Counted from the stretch's first letter, positions 1-11,471 are shown. The stretch is 64,000 bases of DNA from Skeletonema tropicum (GCA_037178625.1 CM074145.1:806001-870000), one strand, 5' to 3'. Made by a program: numbers and translations. Notes: a model not told the origin generated them from the sequence alone.

Positions 1-1326
1 ACTCATGCAGAAGTGAAGAAAGCCAGGGAGGCACGCCGCGAAGAAATTGACGAAGCTGTGAGGTTGAAGAAGAGTCGGGATGATAAGAAGCACGCTGATA
101 CCTTGGCGACTGATGCTGCCACTGTTGCAAGTCTCCTTCAACATTTGAAGAATCGCGATGAATCTGCAGAGCAGGATCTTTGTCACTGCACCAAGGAAGA
201 CTTCAGTAAGATCAACGCACCAGAATTGAGAGAATTCATCTTCTATCGATCGGATAAGTTCAAGACTAAGTCTGAATTAAAGAAGGTGACGAAAGGAAAT
301 CTAGCAGATGCCAATCAAGAACCCGAGGGAGGGAGAGACAACAAGTTGATCAGTGTTGCATTTGAGTTACGTTGTGCTGAATGCAAACTTCTTGAGGAGT
401 CGGGCAACTTACCTGAGGAAGCCACTAATGACACGGTTGAAACGTTAGTGATACCCGTTGCGATGGATCCGACAGCAGATTGGAAGTCACCGCATAATAT
501 CCTGAGCAGACCAGGATGGATTGAACATGTCAACAGTATCTTTAACTCTGGCAATACGCTGATAGTGAGTGATGTCAATGAAGAAGTAAAGAGCAGAGCT
601 GCTGCGTTGGCTCGTACGCTTCTTCGTCGATTTGAATACCACCTAAGCAAACGGGTGCTCGTTGAATATAAGCGTTCCCATCCCATTCTGAAGTGGTTCA
701 GGAAGAATATACCTGCCTTTGCTGCATACATGGTCCTATTCAATCATGTGAAGAAAAATACATCGAATCTCAGTGACATGGATTGCCTCCTCACTAATTC
801 CATGAATAACTTCCTCCTACTCAATTCCAATAACGAAAATCTTTGGGGTGCGTATTTGGTTCACGATGGCAGGGAAGAAAAACATGTCCGCAGCGGCAAA
901 TGTACAGGGAGGGGAATGGTAGAGCGCTGGGGCGAGCACCATAAGAATGCATCGTCTGATATGAACTCCAATGGCTCTAAGTTTGGTGACACGTATCCAT
1001 CGAGAAATAGCGCTCGTGCATCTGGCATCAATGGCCGCTGCTTTGAAGATTTGAACCAATACGCAGCTGCCGCATTCGAACCAACTGACACTGCATTTGA
1101 TTTGTTCCAAAAAGATTTCGATAGCGGCGGTTTATTCTGTTGGGCACCGTCTGAGAAAGATATTGTTTGTCGTACAAAAATTAGCGGTTGTAGTAATGAT
1201 GGGCATAAGTTCGCTGCAGTTGTTGCGTATGGATTCGAGATGTGTTATGACATTGCCATCAGTCGTCGTGATAACTTATCAGAAAGTCCAGGATTTGAAG
1301 CATTTGGACTGATGCACGGTGGTTGA
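1..1326 (+). CDS. Unrecognised protein, 5'-partial, possible GIY-YIG-like segment
   Basis: The reading frame is open from base 1 to a stop at 1324-1326, so the true start lies outside the window; the first in-frame possible start is only a GTG at 13. About 440 residues are visible. The N-terminal part is rich in Lys, Arg and Glu and probably helical. Near residues 280-310 a stretch reads GAYLVHD, then VRSGKCTGRG, then VERWGEHH, which resembles the order of a GIY-YIG nuclease fold (Y-x-G-K-T-x-R-W-x-E-H), but the canonical GIY and YIG triplets are not there. Comparable proteins may occur in multiple copies in diatoms. I do not recognise a function; the GIY-YIG link is inference and weak. Confidence 0.6.
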   Translation, partial: THAEVKKAREARREEIDEAVRLKKSRDDKKHADTLATDAATVASLLQHLKNRDESAEQDLCHCTKEDFSKINAPELREFIFYRSDKFKTKSELKKVTKGNLADANQEPEGGRDNKLISVAFELRCAECKLLEESGNLPEEATNDTVETLVIPVAMDPTADWKSPHNILSRPGWIEHVNSIFNSGNTLIVSDVNEEVKSRAAALARTLLRRFEYHLSKRVLVEYKRSHPILKWFRKNIPAFAAYMVLFNHVKKNTSNLSDMDCLLTNSMNNFLLLNSNNENLWGAYLVHDGREEKHVRSGKCTGRGMVERWGEHHKNASSDMNSNGSKFGDTYPSRNSARASGINGRCFEDLNQYAAAAFEPTDTAFDLFQKDFDSGGLFCWAPSEKDIVCRTKISGCSNDGHKFAAVVAYGFEMCYDIAISRRDNLSESPGFEAFGLMHGG

Positions 1327-1474
1327 TTACTAATTAATCCAGCCTCCACCCGTATAAAACGGGCAATAATATCGAAAATAATTGTTTTGATGAAATGATA
1401 ATAGATCATGAGATGCTACTTGTATGTTGTATTGTGTGATGTATCGATCTAAATAATGAGAGGAGCTAAGTCGT

Positions 1475-1507
1475 TCGGTCGTTCGGTCGGTCGGTCGGTC
1501 GGTCGTT
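1475..1507. repeat. GGTC microsatellite
   Basis: A simple tetranucleotide run of ggtc/cggt units lies just upstream of the 82-bp array. Confidence 0.85.
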
Positions 1508-1544
1508 CTGTCCGGGCCCTTTGGCGTGTCCTTTGGCCTTCACG

Positions 1545-1970
1545 GGCATTTTCGATCGACTCTTTCTTTGATTGGCTTGATTTGACCCCTTGCCCCCCCC
1601 GTTTTTAGAATTTTCGATTGACTCTTTCTTTGATTGGCTTAGATTTGATTGTTCAGGGGGGACACCCCCCCTTGCCCCCCCCCGTTTTTAGAATTTTCGA
1701 TTGACTCTTTCTTTGATTGGCTTAGATTTGATTGTTCAGGGGGGGACACCCCCCCTTTCCCCCCCGCTTTTAGAATTTTCGATTGACTCTTTCTTTGATT
1801 GGCTTAGATTTGATTGTTCAGGGGGGACACCCCCCCTTGCCCCCCCGTTTTTAGAATTTTCGATTGACTCTTTCTTTGATTGGCTTAGATTTGATTGTTC
1901 AGGGGGGGACACCCCCCCTTGCCCCCCCGTTTTTAGAATTTTCGATTGACTCTTTCTTTGATTGGCTTAC
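1545..1970. repeat. 82-bp tandem repeat array with G-run/C-run hairpins
   Basis: The motif gaattttcg recurs at 1608, 1691, 1773, 1854 and 1936, a period of 81-83 bp; a degenerate first unit starts near 1547. Each full unit holds an AT-rich half (ttcgattgactctttctttg) and a GC-rich half of six or seven G, the spacer aca, then seven C, followed by ttg and another C-run. The G-run and C-run pair as a near-perfect hairpin, and the C-runs could form i-motif-like structures. No coding role is evident; the open frame across it is low complexity. Confidence 0.93.
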
Positions 1971-2613
1971 ATTAAACCTCTTCACTCTTCATAGATAATC
2001 CCTCTCACATAAATCAATATTCTCCCAACCGTGTCTCAGTAATCACTACACAGCATTCGTAGAAGGCAATGTACAACCTTTATTACATAATTATTAAAGT
2101 GTTACATAACGTACTATTTGAATACTGCTATGTATATAAGTAGACACAATCAATATCGTAGTAGATAGCCGGTGCCTCCTCTCTTATTTAGAAAACCCGC
2201 GCAGCGGCTAGACGAGCGTCAGCGAGGCTAGTGATACTGGTTGTATTTGTTTGTATGCTTAGCAAGCCTTCGTTCACGAGTTCCAACCCGGGACCTAAAT
2301 GCTCCGGAGCAATTTTTTTGCGCGGTAGCATGCTGTTACATCATAGAAGATACATAGGGCGGGGATCGCATCCTTTCAGATCAGATGAAGAGCAAACTAT
2401 GCTACATGCTACTATACAAAGTAAGAACAAGAAGATACTTCTGAACTCCAACTGAATTGCTGCGCTCAGTCCATTCGTTGGGAAAGACGTGTAATGCCCG
2501 AAGGCCAATTTACAACACACACACTTGAGCGATCCAACTGACCACCAATCACTCTCCGCTGCAGTAAGTCGTCGCCTCTTCTCATCTGTTTGTTGCTGCT
2601 TGGCATTAAAACA
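1971..2613. other. Upstream region of the channel gene, nothing recognised
   Basis: About 640 bp between the tandem array and the channel start. I see no coding frame with protein-like composition, no RNA gene and no clear repeat; it presumably includes the promoter and 5' UTR of the channel gene. Confidence 0.4.
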
Positions 2614-5600
2614 ATGACGACAAAGCTACAGCAACATCAAGAAGAAGTGGCATCATCACCGCCTCCTCCTCTCCCATCAGAACACACACCACTTGTGTCA
2701 ACAAAGTCATCCACCGCCACCACCTCCAACAACAACAACGATGCACGACTCTCCCTCTTTCTCTTCCTTGAAGCACAAACCCCCGCCGGCCTCAAGTACG
2801 AAACATTCACCATCATTCTAATCCTCCTCTCCGTCCTCACCTTCATTACTGGCAGTTTATTCCTACCTCAATACAACACCAATTCCACCATTGCCTCCAA
2901 ATGTGGATCCATCTGCGATGCAATATGGTTCGGTAACGACCCCGATAATGCATTACAAGGATTGGGCATTGGTGCCACCTCCCTCGTTGAAATTGGTATT
3001 GTTGGGATATTCACAATTGATTACCTGTTAAGATTTTACACGGCAGATTTGATTCATGCACAGTACAAAGGCATAAAGGGTCGGGTCAAGTTTACATTCT
3101 CATTCTTTTCATTGGTAGATTTGGCATCCACCATACCATTCTATGTCGACTCATTCTTATTACCGGATACAGATTTGGCAGCGTCCAATTTCCTACGAAT
3201 GTTTCGACTACTACGAATGTTGAAGATGGAGGGACGGTATGATCTTGCACTGGGTATGATTGACGATGTCATGTATGAACAACGAGGTGTATTGGGCACT
3301 GCCATCTTTGTGGGTGTGACTGTTTGGGGGGTACTGTCGTCATTCTTTTATTTGGCCGAGAGGAAGAATTTGGATATGATTTATTGTTTGGATTCTTGGT
3401 GTGAGGATGTAGATACGAGTCTTTGTGTGATTGATGAATTTGGGTTTGTGGATTGTACCGAGGCAGGATGTCCACCGGGTATTGGCGGAGGACAAGAGGT
3501 AGTGTGTTGGAATGTATACCAATCTATTGTATTATCTTCTTTTTGGACTCTCATGGAACTTTTTGGAGAGTTTCCACTAGTAGATCAACATTCCATGTGG
3601 GGGAAAGTTCTGGGAACGATTACAGCTGTGTTTGCTTGTGCAGTGTTTGCTTTGCCGGTTGGTATATTTGCTAGTGGGTTTGAGGCGCAGATTGATCGTC
3701 GGCGAAAGGAGAAAGAGAGTCAAGGAGACATCCAAATGATTGTAAAGGACGGTGGTGGTGTTGAAGAGGAAGAGACAGAATGGGAAATTGTCGATGTAGT
3801 GGGTGATATTTCCACAATGCGTGGCATTGTTTACAATTTCTTACATCTTCAGAACTCGGCATCTTCAAAGATGTTTGAGATGCTCATGAATGTCTTGATA
3901 GTCTTCTCTTCGCTTACTTTCATGTTGAGCACAATGGATTTGTCTTCAGAGTGGCAGCTTGTCTTGGGTTGGTTTCAATTTGCTTCCGTGACTGTATTCA
4001 CTTGCGAGTATATCCTATACATGTATAGTGCATTGGAAAATCCGAAATTTAGGGAAAGGGGGTTGTTAGCTTACGCAACAAGCTTTTACCGTGCGGTTGA
4101 TTTGGTCTCAATATTGCCGTATTGGTTGACTCTCCTGTCGTGGCTGTTCGTTGGAGGATCCTTGGCTCCCGGATCAGTCTTTGTGCTGGTGAGATTCATG
4201 CGTTTTGAGAAATATACCAAAGCATTCACTAGCTTTGATGACGTGCTACGCGATAACTTGGATGTGCTTGCAATGACTGGTTTCTCCGCCCTTTTGCTGT
4301 GGATCTTCTTCAGTTCGTTACTATATCTAACTGAGCGTGATAGTCTGGACACGGAAATGGCAAACTATTACAAGTCTGTTCCGCATGCAATGTGGATAAC
4401 GCTATTGAATCTTAGTGGCGAGTGTCCATTAGCTCACTATTCGGCATTCGGGAAGATTATTCTCGGATTTATTGCTTTTTTCGCTACTGCAATTTTTGGC
4501 GTGCCAATTGGCTGTGTTGGGTGCTGGATTCGAGGAACTTGTCACAGAAGAGGAAGATGATGAGATAGAAGAGAGCTCAGATGCAGCAAATGTCGCATCT
4601 TCTACTCCAATTAGTGCGGTAGGAGATGGATTGCAAAAAGCATGTTATCAATTTGTCAACTGGTATTGGGTCAAAATCTGCAATGAGGTTTGAGCTTTCC
4701 ATCTACGCATTGATCATTGCCACTGTAATCATTGGAAGTCATCCAGACAGTTCCGGGCTATGATGACTTCTTTTCTTGGCTTGAATGGGTAGCCGTCAGT
4801 GTGTTTACAATTGAGTACTTGCTTCGTTTTGTAGGTTGTGGAGCTGACCCAGAGTACAGTGGATTGAGTTTCAAAAGGATGAGGTATATTCTCTCACTCT
4901 ACTCCATTATCGATCTGCTAGCAATTGTTCCGTTCTACATCGCCTTGGCCACACCGACTTCTTGGGTCGATAGACACGATGAGTATTTCCGTATGCTGCG
5001 GCTGCTCCGTCTTCTGAAGCTGGACAAGTACTTCCCGTCCATTACACTTGTAGACGATGTGATAAGGTTGAAAAGAAATGTCCTCGCTGTGTCTTGCTTC
5101 GCAGCATTGACGTTATGGGTAATATTCGCTGGCCTCATGTATGTTGCAGAGTATCAAGATTTTTCGATGGAAATTGATCCTCTACCACTCTACGGGTGCG
5201 TTGATGGCTGTACAATGTCTGTTCGTTTCAGTGACTACTTCAAATCCTTCCCTCTCACGGGCATCCACCTCACTGGGGATTTCCCATTGGTCGAATATGG
5301 AGGCGTGGGAAGAGTTGTTCTCTTCTTCATTGTTATTGCGGCTGTTGGAGTATCGTCTATACCAAGTGGAGTTATTGCATCTGGGTTTGCTGATATTGTG
5401 CAGAGTAAGTCAAAGAAAGGACCAAGTCCCAAGGGCAGTGTGGCTGGAGATGATTGGTTTGACATAAAGTATCGTGAGCTTGAAGGACAATCTCCACCAA
5501 GCTCATCCTTTGGTCCAACAGTTGATAGACTTCAGTTTGCAGTGAAGTATTACTTGGATGGAACTATTGATGAAAGTACTGGCACAACTGTTCGCACAAC

Positions 5601-6524
5601 ATTTTCAAGAATTGGGAGATTCTTCTTCATGCTATTGATTATTTCCAACATCGTTGCAGTCGTGCTTGAAAGTATCCCTGAGGTGTACAAATACGTAGGA
5701 AGTGATCCCGGGAATGTAGTTCGATGTCTTTGAGAAGTGGTCGGTTCTTTTCTTCACTATTGGTAAGTTGAATATTTGAATACATGCATGTCTACCTTGT
5801 GGAACGAAGCTCATCTGTGTCATCTCTACCAAAATCAGACTATGCCCTCCGTCTTTTCTCTGCTAGGAAGAGCAGGGAGGCTCTTTTTTCTCCTTGGGTA
5901 TACGCATTCACGTTCTTCGGCATTGTTGACATCTTATCCATTCTCCCATGGTATGTGGAATTGATACTATCAAAGAGTGGTTACCTTACTGGAGGCGAGG
6001 CAATGGTTTTTCGGATCTTCAGGATTTTCCGTGTTCTCCAGTTAGAAGACTTCGTTGTGGCTTTTAGCAAGCTCGACAACGTATTCAGGGCGTCGAAAGA
6101 TGTTCTCAAAGCGACCTGTTTGATGGCAGTCATCATTTGGGTAGGATCGTCTGCCCTATTCTTCATCTTTGAGCAAAACAATCCGAATTTCCGCAGTTGT
6201 GATGAATCCGTTCCTCTCATTAGCACAAACGATGAACCAGGCTGCTACGATTTTGACTCCACTAAAGAGTGCAATGATTACTACCCTGACATGTGTAGTC
6301 AATCAGCATTTACAAATATGCCCAACACAATGTTTTATGTGGCCGTTTTCTTAGGTGGTGACTGGGGATTTGTGGATTTCACGTGGCCAGGGAAACTGGT
6401 GTGCATGTTCCTCTGCGTGGCTGGTATTGCCCTTTACAGCATCCCGGTTGGTACCCTCTTCGATAGTTTCGGTGCAGTCATAGGGCTCGGTGAAGAAGAT
6501 GAGGAGGAAGATGAAGAGACGTAG
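2614..6524 (+). CDS. Four-repeat (24-TM) voltage-gated cation channel, frame broken
   Basis: Start taken at ATG 2614 (MTTKLQQH); an in-frame non-ATG start lies upstream at 2590. Four homologous six-TM repeats follow in order. Each has an arginine-spaced S4 (repeat I FLRMFRLLRMLK, III YFRMLRLLRLLK, IV FRIFRIFRVLQ; II is weaker) and a pore loop before an S6 of Kv-like type (LPVGIFASGF in I, IPSGVIASGF in III, IPVGTLF in IV). Pore loops read FGEFPL (about 3561-3578), SGECPL (about 4410-4430), TGDFPL (about 5268-5290) and GGDWGF (about 6355-6372), so acidic residues replace the K-channel GYGD. One GT-AG intron at 5763-5838 (gtaagt...atcag) joins FTI to DYALRLF. Four frame breaks, each fitting one extra base, lie near 4514, 4660, 4731 and 5722. 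It could be a decayed gene or an assembly artefact. Membrane protein; ion selectivity cannot be called. Confidence 0.8.
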
Positions 6525-6594
6525 ACGAGTCCAATTTTGTAAAGAAGTTTAGTTAATTATTTGTGATCGTATATGCCGTTATCTTAAGCTCCGC

Positions 6595-7857
6595 CTAATC
6601 ATTAAACTTCATCAGCACTTTTGACAATATAAGGACAAAAGCAATGTTCGGGAGAGCTCCATGATTCCCTTCTTCAATCTTTGTCACTGCCATCTCAAGC
6701 AATGCAAACGCCGAGAAGAAGACAAGCATTACCACGAGCAATGCAACCATAAAAATCGTAAGTCTTCATACCCGGGAGCGTAGTGTCCATGAAAAAATAC
6801 AGAAAGAGTGGACCGTGCTTTGGCTCCCAGTAATTAGTCATGCACCAAAGAAAGAGTTGGTACCAACCTGCAAAGATGGGAGCTAGCGTCCGCATGTGAC
6901 ATTTTCACTGGTATTCCGCCCAGCAAGCAGACCTCTGCAAGTACCATCAAACTGTTCACATTGTGCTGAAACTGATTCACACCAGACTTGAATCCGATTG
7001 TTCCTGAAGCTCCATGTGATTTGTACGCTTTTGGCCACAATGCATATGTTACGATAAAACTTGTCAGTATAGGCACATGGAGCAGCGATTTCGAACGCTA
7101 TCAAGGCACCCCTCACAATCCAAGGGGTGGGCATGTAAGTACATCCTCTCTTCCATAAACTACCAACAGAGGAATCATTCCACTCAAGAAGAAGTAGGAT
7201 CCGAGTAAATTCCATGCCCAGCTAGTGAAGAAACCCTGCGTTCGTATTCCTGGGAGCAACAGAGGGCCGCGGCGCCGATGGAGAAGAGAAAATGAGAAAC
7301 GTCGAAGGCGTGAAAGATAATCGGCCTATTGCAAGATAACATATGTACTCACCTTTCAATTCAACTGCCCCTTGTCGTAATTTCGAGCCTTGCAAGTATG
7401 TCAACTTGAATTTGATACTTCTGCACATCTTCCTCACAGTAACAATCAAACAAATGATTGCAAATATCATTCGGATAATCCCAAGTGCCAACGGTGACAA
7501 ATTGAACATTCCCTCCCTGAAAATTGACGTAGTAAACGTCTCAATGCTTGCACAGCTATCAAGATTCTCTACCGTCGGAAGCGCCCAAATACACAACGAC
7601 ATTGCCATCACAAAGACAATTACAGTGTGGATAGGCGGGGGAGCACTCGTCACAACACCAACTTCCGGCGGTAATTCCTTTATCATGCCTAAATTGTAGA
7701 GTACGATATCCTCGGATCGTCTCATGAACCGCATGTCCCCCATGATAGCACCAATTCCGGTGCAGGAGTTGTAAATCTTTGGACGTCGTGTTAAGATAGT
7801 TTCGAGGTAATAGTTGTAGAACTCATCGGTTGCCTTTTGATGCAACGTCTCAGTCAT
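6595..7857 (-). CDS. FAR-17a/AIG1-like multipass membrane protein, frame broken
   Basis: Minus strand. Exon 1 is 7353-7857 (start ATG 7857), with two TM segments, one near VIVFVMAMSLCIWALP. A GT-AG intron at 7250-7352 (gtgagt...cccag) leads to exon 2, starting GIRTQGFFTSWAWNLLGSYF. Further recognisable pieces are PWIVRGALIAFEIAAP, ILTSFIVTYALWPKAY, LAEVCLLGGIPV, FAGWYQLFLW, LYFFMDTTLP and a last TM ending in FALLEMAVTKIEEG, with stop TAG at 6595-6597. These pieces lie in different frames, with breaks near 7130, 7073, 6890 and 6765. The segments resemble the FAR-17a/AIG1-like integral membrane family; that assignment is tentative. The gene converges on the channel gene with about 70 bp between stops. 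Confidence 0.55.
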
Positions 7858-7937
7858 TCACTCCCCCCCTGCGTTTGCAAAATTCCATCACCATAGATTG
7901 ACATCTCCACTTCAACACCTCTTCATTGACACGCAAT

Positions 7938-8594
7938 TCACTCTTTATACTGGTGGGATAGAACTTTCTTCTTCGTCTCGTCATTGCGATTGCGTTCAAA
8001 CAATCCAGCAGGACACCCAGGATGACTTTCTATGTAAATTTCAGCATCGGCAACCAACTCAACATCGGACAAGATATCCTCAATAAAATTCCGACTTTTA
8101 TTCAAAGGGAGTGCCGGACCATTGAGCATCTCCTTCAACCAATCCGCAAGATCATCAATAACATCATCACGGAGCATATCCGGACGAATCTTTTGTTCCA
8201 CCATCTCCCGAGCGAGTCGGTGCAATTCTACCCCCTCCTTGACAAGTTCCCGTTTGTCAGTTGTATCGACGTTCACAACTCGTGGACTGCACGTCGCATG
8301 GTGCTGATCCAAATGAGAAGATTGACATTTGTGATTGCAATAATACACTCTGCAACATCCAGCACAAAGTTTGAGTTGGTTGTGGTCACTGTGGGGAATG
8401 CGGCAATGGGCACAACGCGGTGGATCAATTTCATCGGAGACAATTTCGATTTCAACTTGTAATAAGTTTTCATTTGCCTTCTTCTCCTTCTCAGCTTGAA
8501 GTGCCGCCTTTTCAGCTGCGGCGAGCTTCATTGCCTCCTCCAATAAAGCATCCTCTTCGCCCTGTCGATCAGTAGTAGTGTTAATGGCAGCCAT
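7938..8594 (-). CDS. MYND zinc-finger protein (duplication copy A)
   Basis: Single uninterrupted frame of 218 residues, start ATG 8594 (MAAINTTTDRQG). After an Ala/Glu/Lys-rich N-terminal helix comes a MYND finger: CAHC, then LCAGCC, VYYCNHKCQ and HLDQHHATC, giving the expected C-x2-C ... C-x2-C ... C-x3-C ... H-x3-C ligands near residues 60-105. MYND domains are protein-protein interaction modules often found with SET or ankyrin repeats; neither is seen here. The C-terminal half has no recognised domain. A 3'-truncated and broken second copy lies at about 13750-14183. The gene lies about 80 bp upstream of the FAR-17a-like gene on the same strand. Confidence 0.8.
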   Translation of the reverse strand: MAAINTTTDRQGEEDALLEEAMKLAAAEKAALQAEKEKKANENLLQVEIEIVSDEIDPPRCAHCRIPHSDHNQLKLCAGCCRVYYCNHKCQSSHLDQHHATCSPRVVNVDTTDKRELVKEGVELHRLAREMVEQKIRPDMLRDDVIDDLADWLKEMLNGPALPLNKSRNFIEDILSDVELVADAEIYIESHPGCPAGLFERNRNDETKKKVLSHQYKE

Positions 8595-8957
8595 GCTTCT
8601 ATCTCAATAGAAGTAGTATGGTGGCGTGGCTGCAATAATAACGGACGGAAAATAGTGGAAAATAAAAAGTGAAACTGGAAAGAGGTGTGAGAAGGGGTCT
8701 TAGGTTATTTGGTATGTACGTACATAGCAATGACGCGCTTTCAATGACAGCCAGCTTGCACAGAGTTAACTCGTGGATATTATCGAATGATCAGCTTGTT
8801 GAGCCTCTATTGAATCACTGTAACTTGTATGGATGCGAAGACCCACATACAGAAACGTAATACATTCTAGAGAGAGTGTGTGTTTGTCATTTTCATTTCG
8901 ACATCCCAAGTCGATATCCGAACATAGATGTTAAAAAAGTCTCTCCTCTTCACTTTC

Positions 8958-11380
8958 TCACCCAGATGTCGTATTGTTGGAAGTGCTGAGATTCACAGGT
9001 GGAGCTTGGTCGGAACAGCGAAAATACCCACGTCCTGTTTGGTTGTATATTTGAATAGGATACCTCGCACCAAATGGACCGTACTGTTCACCACGTTCTC
9101 CTATCCCGAAAAAATCCACCCCTACTGGGGTGAATCCAGTCGCAGTGACTGGATCGCTCACAGACCAGAGCAAATAGTTGTCCTTATTGTCCCAGAAAGC
9201 TTTGAATATTAGTCGAAACAACCGTTAGTGACGGGAATGCATGACATGCAAGGGGTCCTTTGTTAGAGAATGGGACGAAACTCACCATGATAATTCTTCA
9301 TAAAATACCAAGAACTTGGCAAATACTTCTCAGTGTATCTTTCCGTTGAAATGAAATCAGCAATTCCGAACCACCTGTCAAGTCCAAATAGTGAACGTAA
9401 AGACAAAAGTAAAACAGAATGAGAAGAAGCGTCAACAGGGGGTGAAAGATAATGGATGACAAGCTATTTGGGGGGTATCAATTACCTGCTCCCGGAGAAT
9501 ATAAAAAAAAGCGATTTATTAGAATCGTCGAGCTCAGGATGGCCGCTGCCGGATCTGTAGTAAAAAACTGGTCGATTATACGCCTCCCATAGAAAACCAG
9601 AATCATCTAATTCTACTACCGAATACGTTTCATTGTAGCGTTCTGTGGAGAACCGAAATACAACACATTTAGAAAAGGCGAATACCATACCATATTCAGA
9701 GGAATTCAATGACATGATATACATCACTCACCACCAACAATTGTGCGACAATTATCTTTCAGGATAACTTCACAATGCGGGCCGAAGAATTTCTGCCCCT
9801 CAACATCACCATAGCATTCACATTTGCCATTCTTCTTATTACAAATGCCATTCAGATTGCAATCATCGTCATTGTCACATTCATTGCAAGTTATGCGCAC
9901 GTCGGTCGTCTCAATCACTCCTTGCCATACTTGCCACGGCCCCTTCACCTCTTCGATGTCATATACCTCAGTCTCTTCACTGCGCAGCAACCATGGACAA
10001 TCTGAAACAACGCGTCTTGATTTACGGATTTTTTCATGCATGAATACCCATGCCTTGATGCTTTTACAATATTGGAGTTTTGCAGGAGTTTTTATTGGCC
10101 ACCCATCCGGATTGAAAGACGGTAAGGTTGTGTCAAATTCTTCTCCGTCAAGCTTTCGTCGTTCAAAGTAAACAGGTCTCCCATCGTGCATTGTACCATT
10201 TTGAACATACACCCCGTTAAAATATGAGTAGATCAGAATCCTCTCCTCGTACTCTTCTTCGTCTTTGGAAACTTCAACAAGCGCCTCTCTCCAGATATCT
10301 TCTCGGAATTTAGCGGTGATAGACTTACATTGATACTCCCCATCCCCCTGCTTCACGCTTACAAAAACCATACCTGACAGCAGTCCAAATAAATTAATTA
10401 CATAAATCATGACAAAGAAACGACTTTTCCCCTACTCCGCCCCGGCTTGGATCGTCTAAACTCAGTTCTGAAATATCTTCGTGTCGTAGCCTCCTGCACA
10501 CTTGTCGATAGCATACTCATTTTGGCGAGACTGAATGCAACATTATCTAACAGCGAGTCGGATTAGAAACATACAGGATTAGAAACAGAAGGCAGTAGGA
10601 ATTATGCAAAATGTACCCAGAGTCTGACTTACCCAATTGTTGTATAAATTGCAATGCAATAAAGTCAAAAAATATTTCCATCACATCGTCCGCAATGATC
10701 AGAATTAGCAACACGTTGATCAGAAATAAATATCCCAAAATTATACGCAGCACATTCGAGAACACAAATTGATGATAACTCAATTCCGGAAACGTCCTGA
10801 TAAAGTACTGCCTAGAGATTCGTTTCAGTAAGTATAACCCAGTTGGAATCTCCTCTTCCATCAATAACGCAATAAATATAGATGTATACTGCGCAGTCCT
10901 GACTGCTGTACCAACATTGGCCGGGATAACGGCTTCAATTCCTTCTTTTGTCAAACCATTGTTGAAGAGTGCTAGAAGTAAACATAGGATGGACAACACA
11001 ACGATAAGGATGCTGAGCATGAATGGAGCGGAATTAATTGGCTCTGTGAAGAGAAGAGTGTGCGTTGACTCTGCGAGGATGATTGGATCCAAGTCGATAT
11101 CGTCAAGGAAGGATTCCCGTCTTTTTCTAGCTGTTGCAGGAATATTGTCTGCGGTGTTAGTGTGATAGGCAGCAGAAGTTGATTGATTATCGTGCCATGT
11201 GTCCGAAACTGTAACCGCCGCTGCGGCAGTCGCCGATACATGTGAACGATGGACGAGCCCCGACGATGTTTTCGAGAGCCCAGCGAGAGAGGATTGTGGC
11301 TCTTCCCTTTTTACTATTACTCCTGCTTCTGTGGCCTCTTCTTCATCTCGTGCCCTCGTTTGGTCTCTTTCAACCGTCAT
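8958..11380 (-). CDS. EGF-like/transmembrane protein, duplication copy A
   Basis: Minus strand, five exons: 10633-11380, 9732-10546, 9486-9642, 9286-9374 and 8958-9199, all introns GT-AG (86, 89, 111 and 86 nt). The product would be about 680 residues: a polar N-terminus, TM segments around LSILIVVLSILCLLLALF and ILGYLFLINVLLILIIADDV, a third TM MIYVINLFGLLSGMVFV, then a Cys-rich EGF-like stretch CNECDNDDDCNLNGIC...CECYG...CEV, and a C-terminal region with WFGIADF and FWDNKDNYLLW. I do not recognise the family as a whole. Exon 2 carries a 2-nt insertion relative to copy B near 10431 (ccctactcc against cccactcc) that breaks the frame between exon 1 and the third TM, so translation may be cut short or start at 10410. 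Location is probably a cell or endomembrane surface. Confidence 0.65.
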
Positions 11381-11455
11381 GGTTTTGTGATAAGTTTTTT
11401 TACCAACGTTGACATTGTTGCGTAAGTACGTGCGCGGGTGCTGTAGAATGAGGAT

Positions 11456-11471
11456 AGAGATACGTATCTCT
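11456..11471. promoter_or_regulatory. 16-bp palindrome upstream of EGF/TM copy A
   Basis: agagatacgtatctct is a perfect palindrome 76 bp upstream of the start at 11380; the identical palindrome lies upstream of copy B at 17074-17089. A binding site for a dimeric factor is possible, but its conservation may simply reflect the duplication. Confidence 0.35.

Noticed and set aside
1701..1949. 82-codon repetitive open frame
   Set aside because: It is the 82-bp minisatellite read in one frame; low complexity and not a credible gene.
5763..5838. Frame starting with Met-His-Val upstream of the fourth channel repeat as a separate gene start
   Set aside because: This stretch is an intron: gtaagt to atcag joins FTI and DYALRLF precisely in phase.
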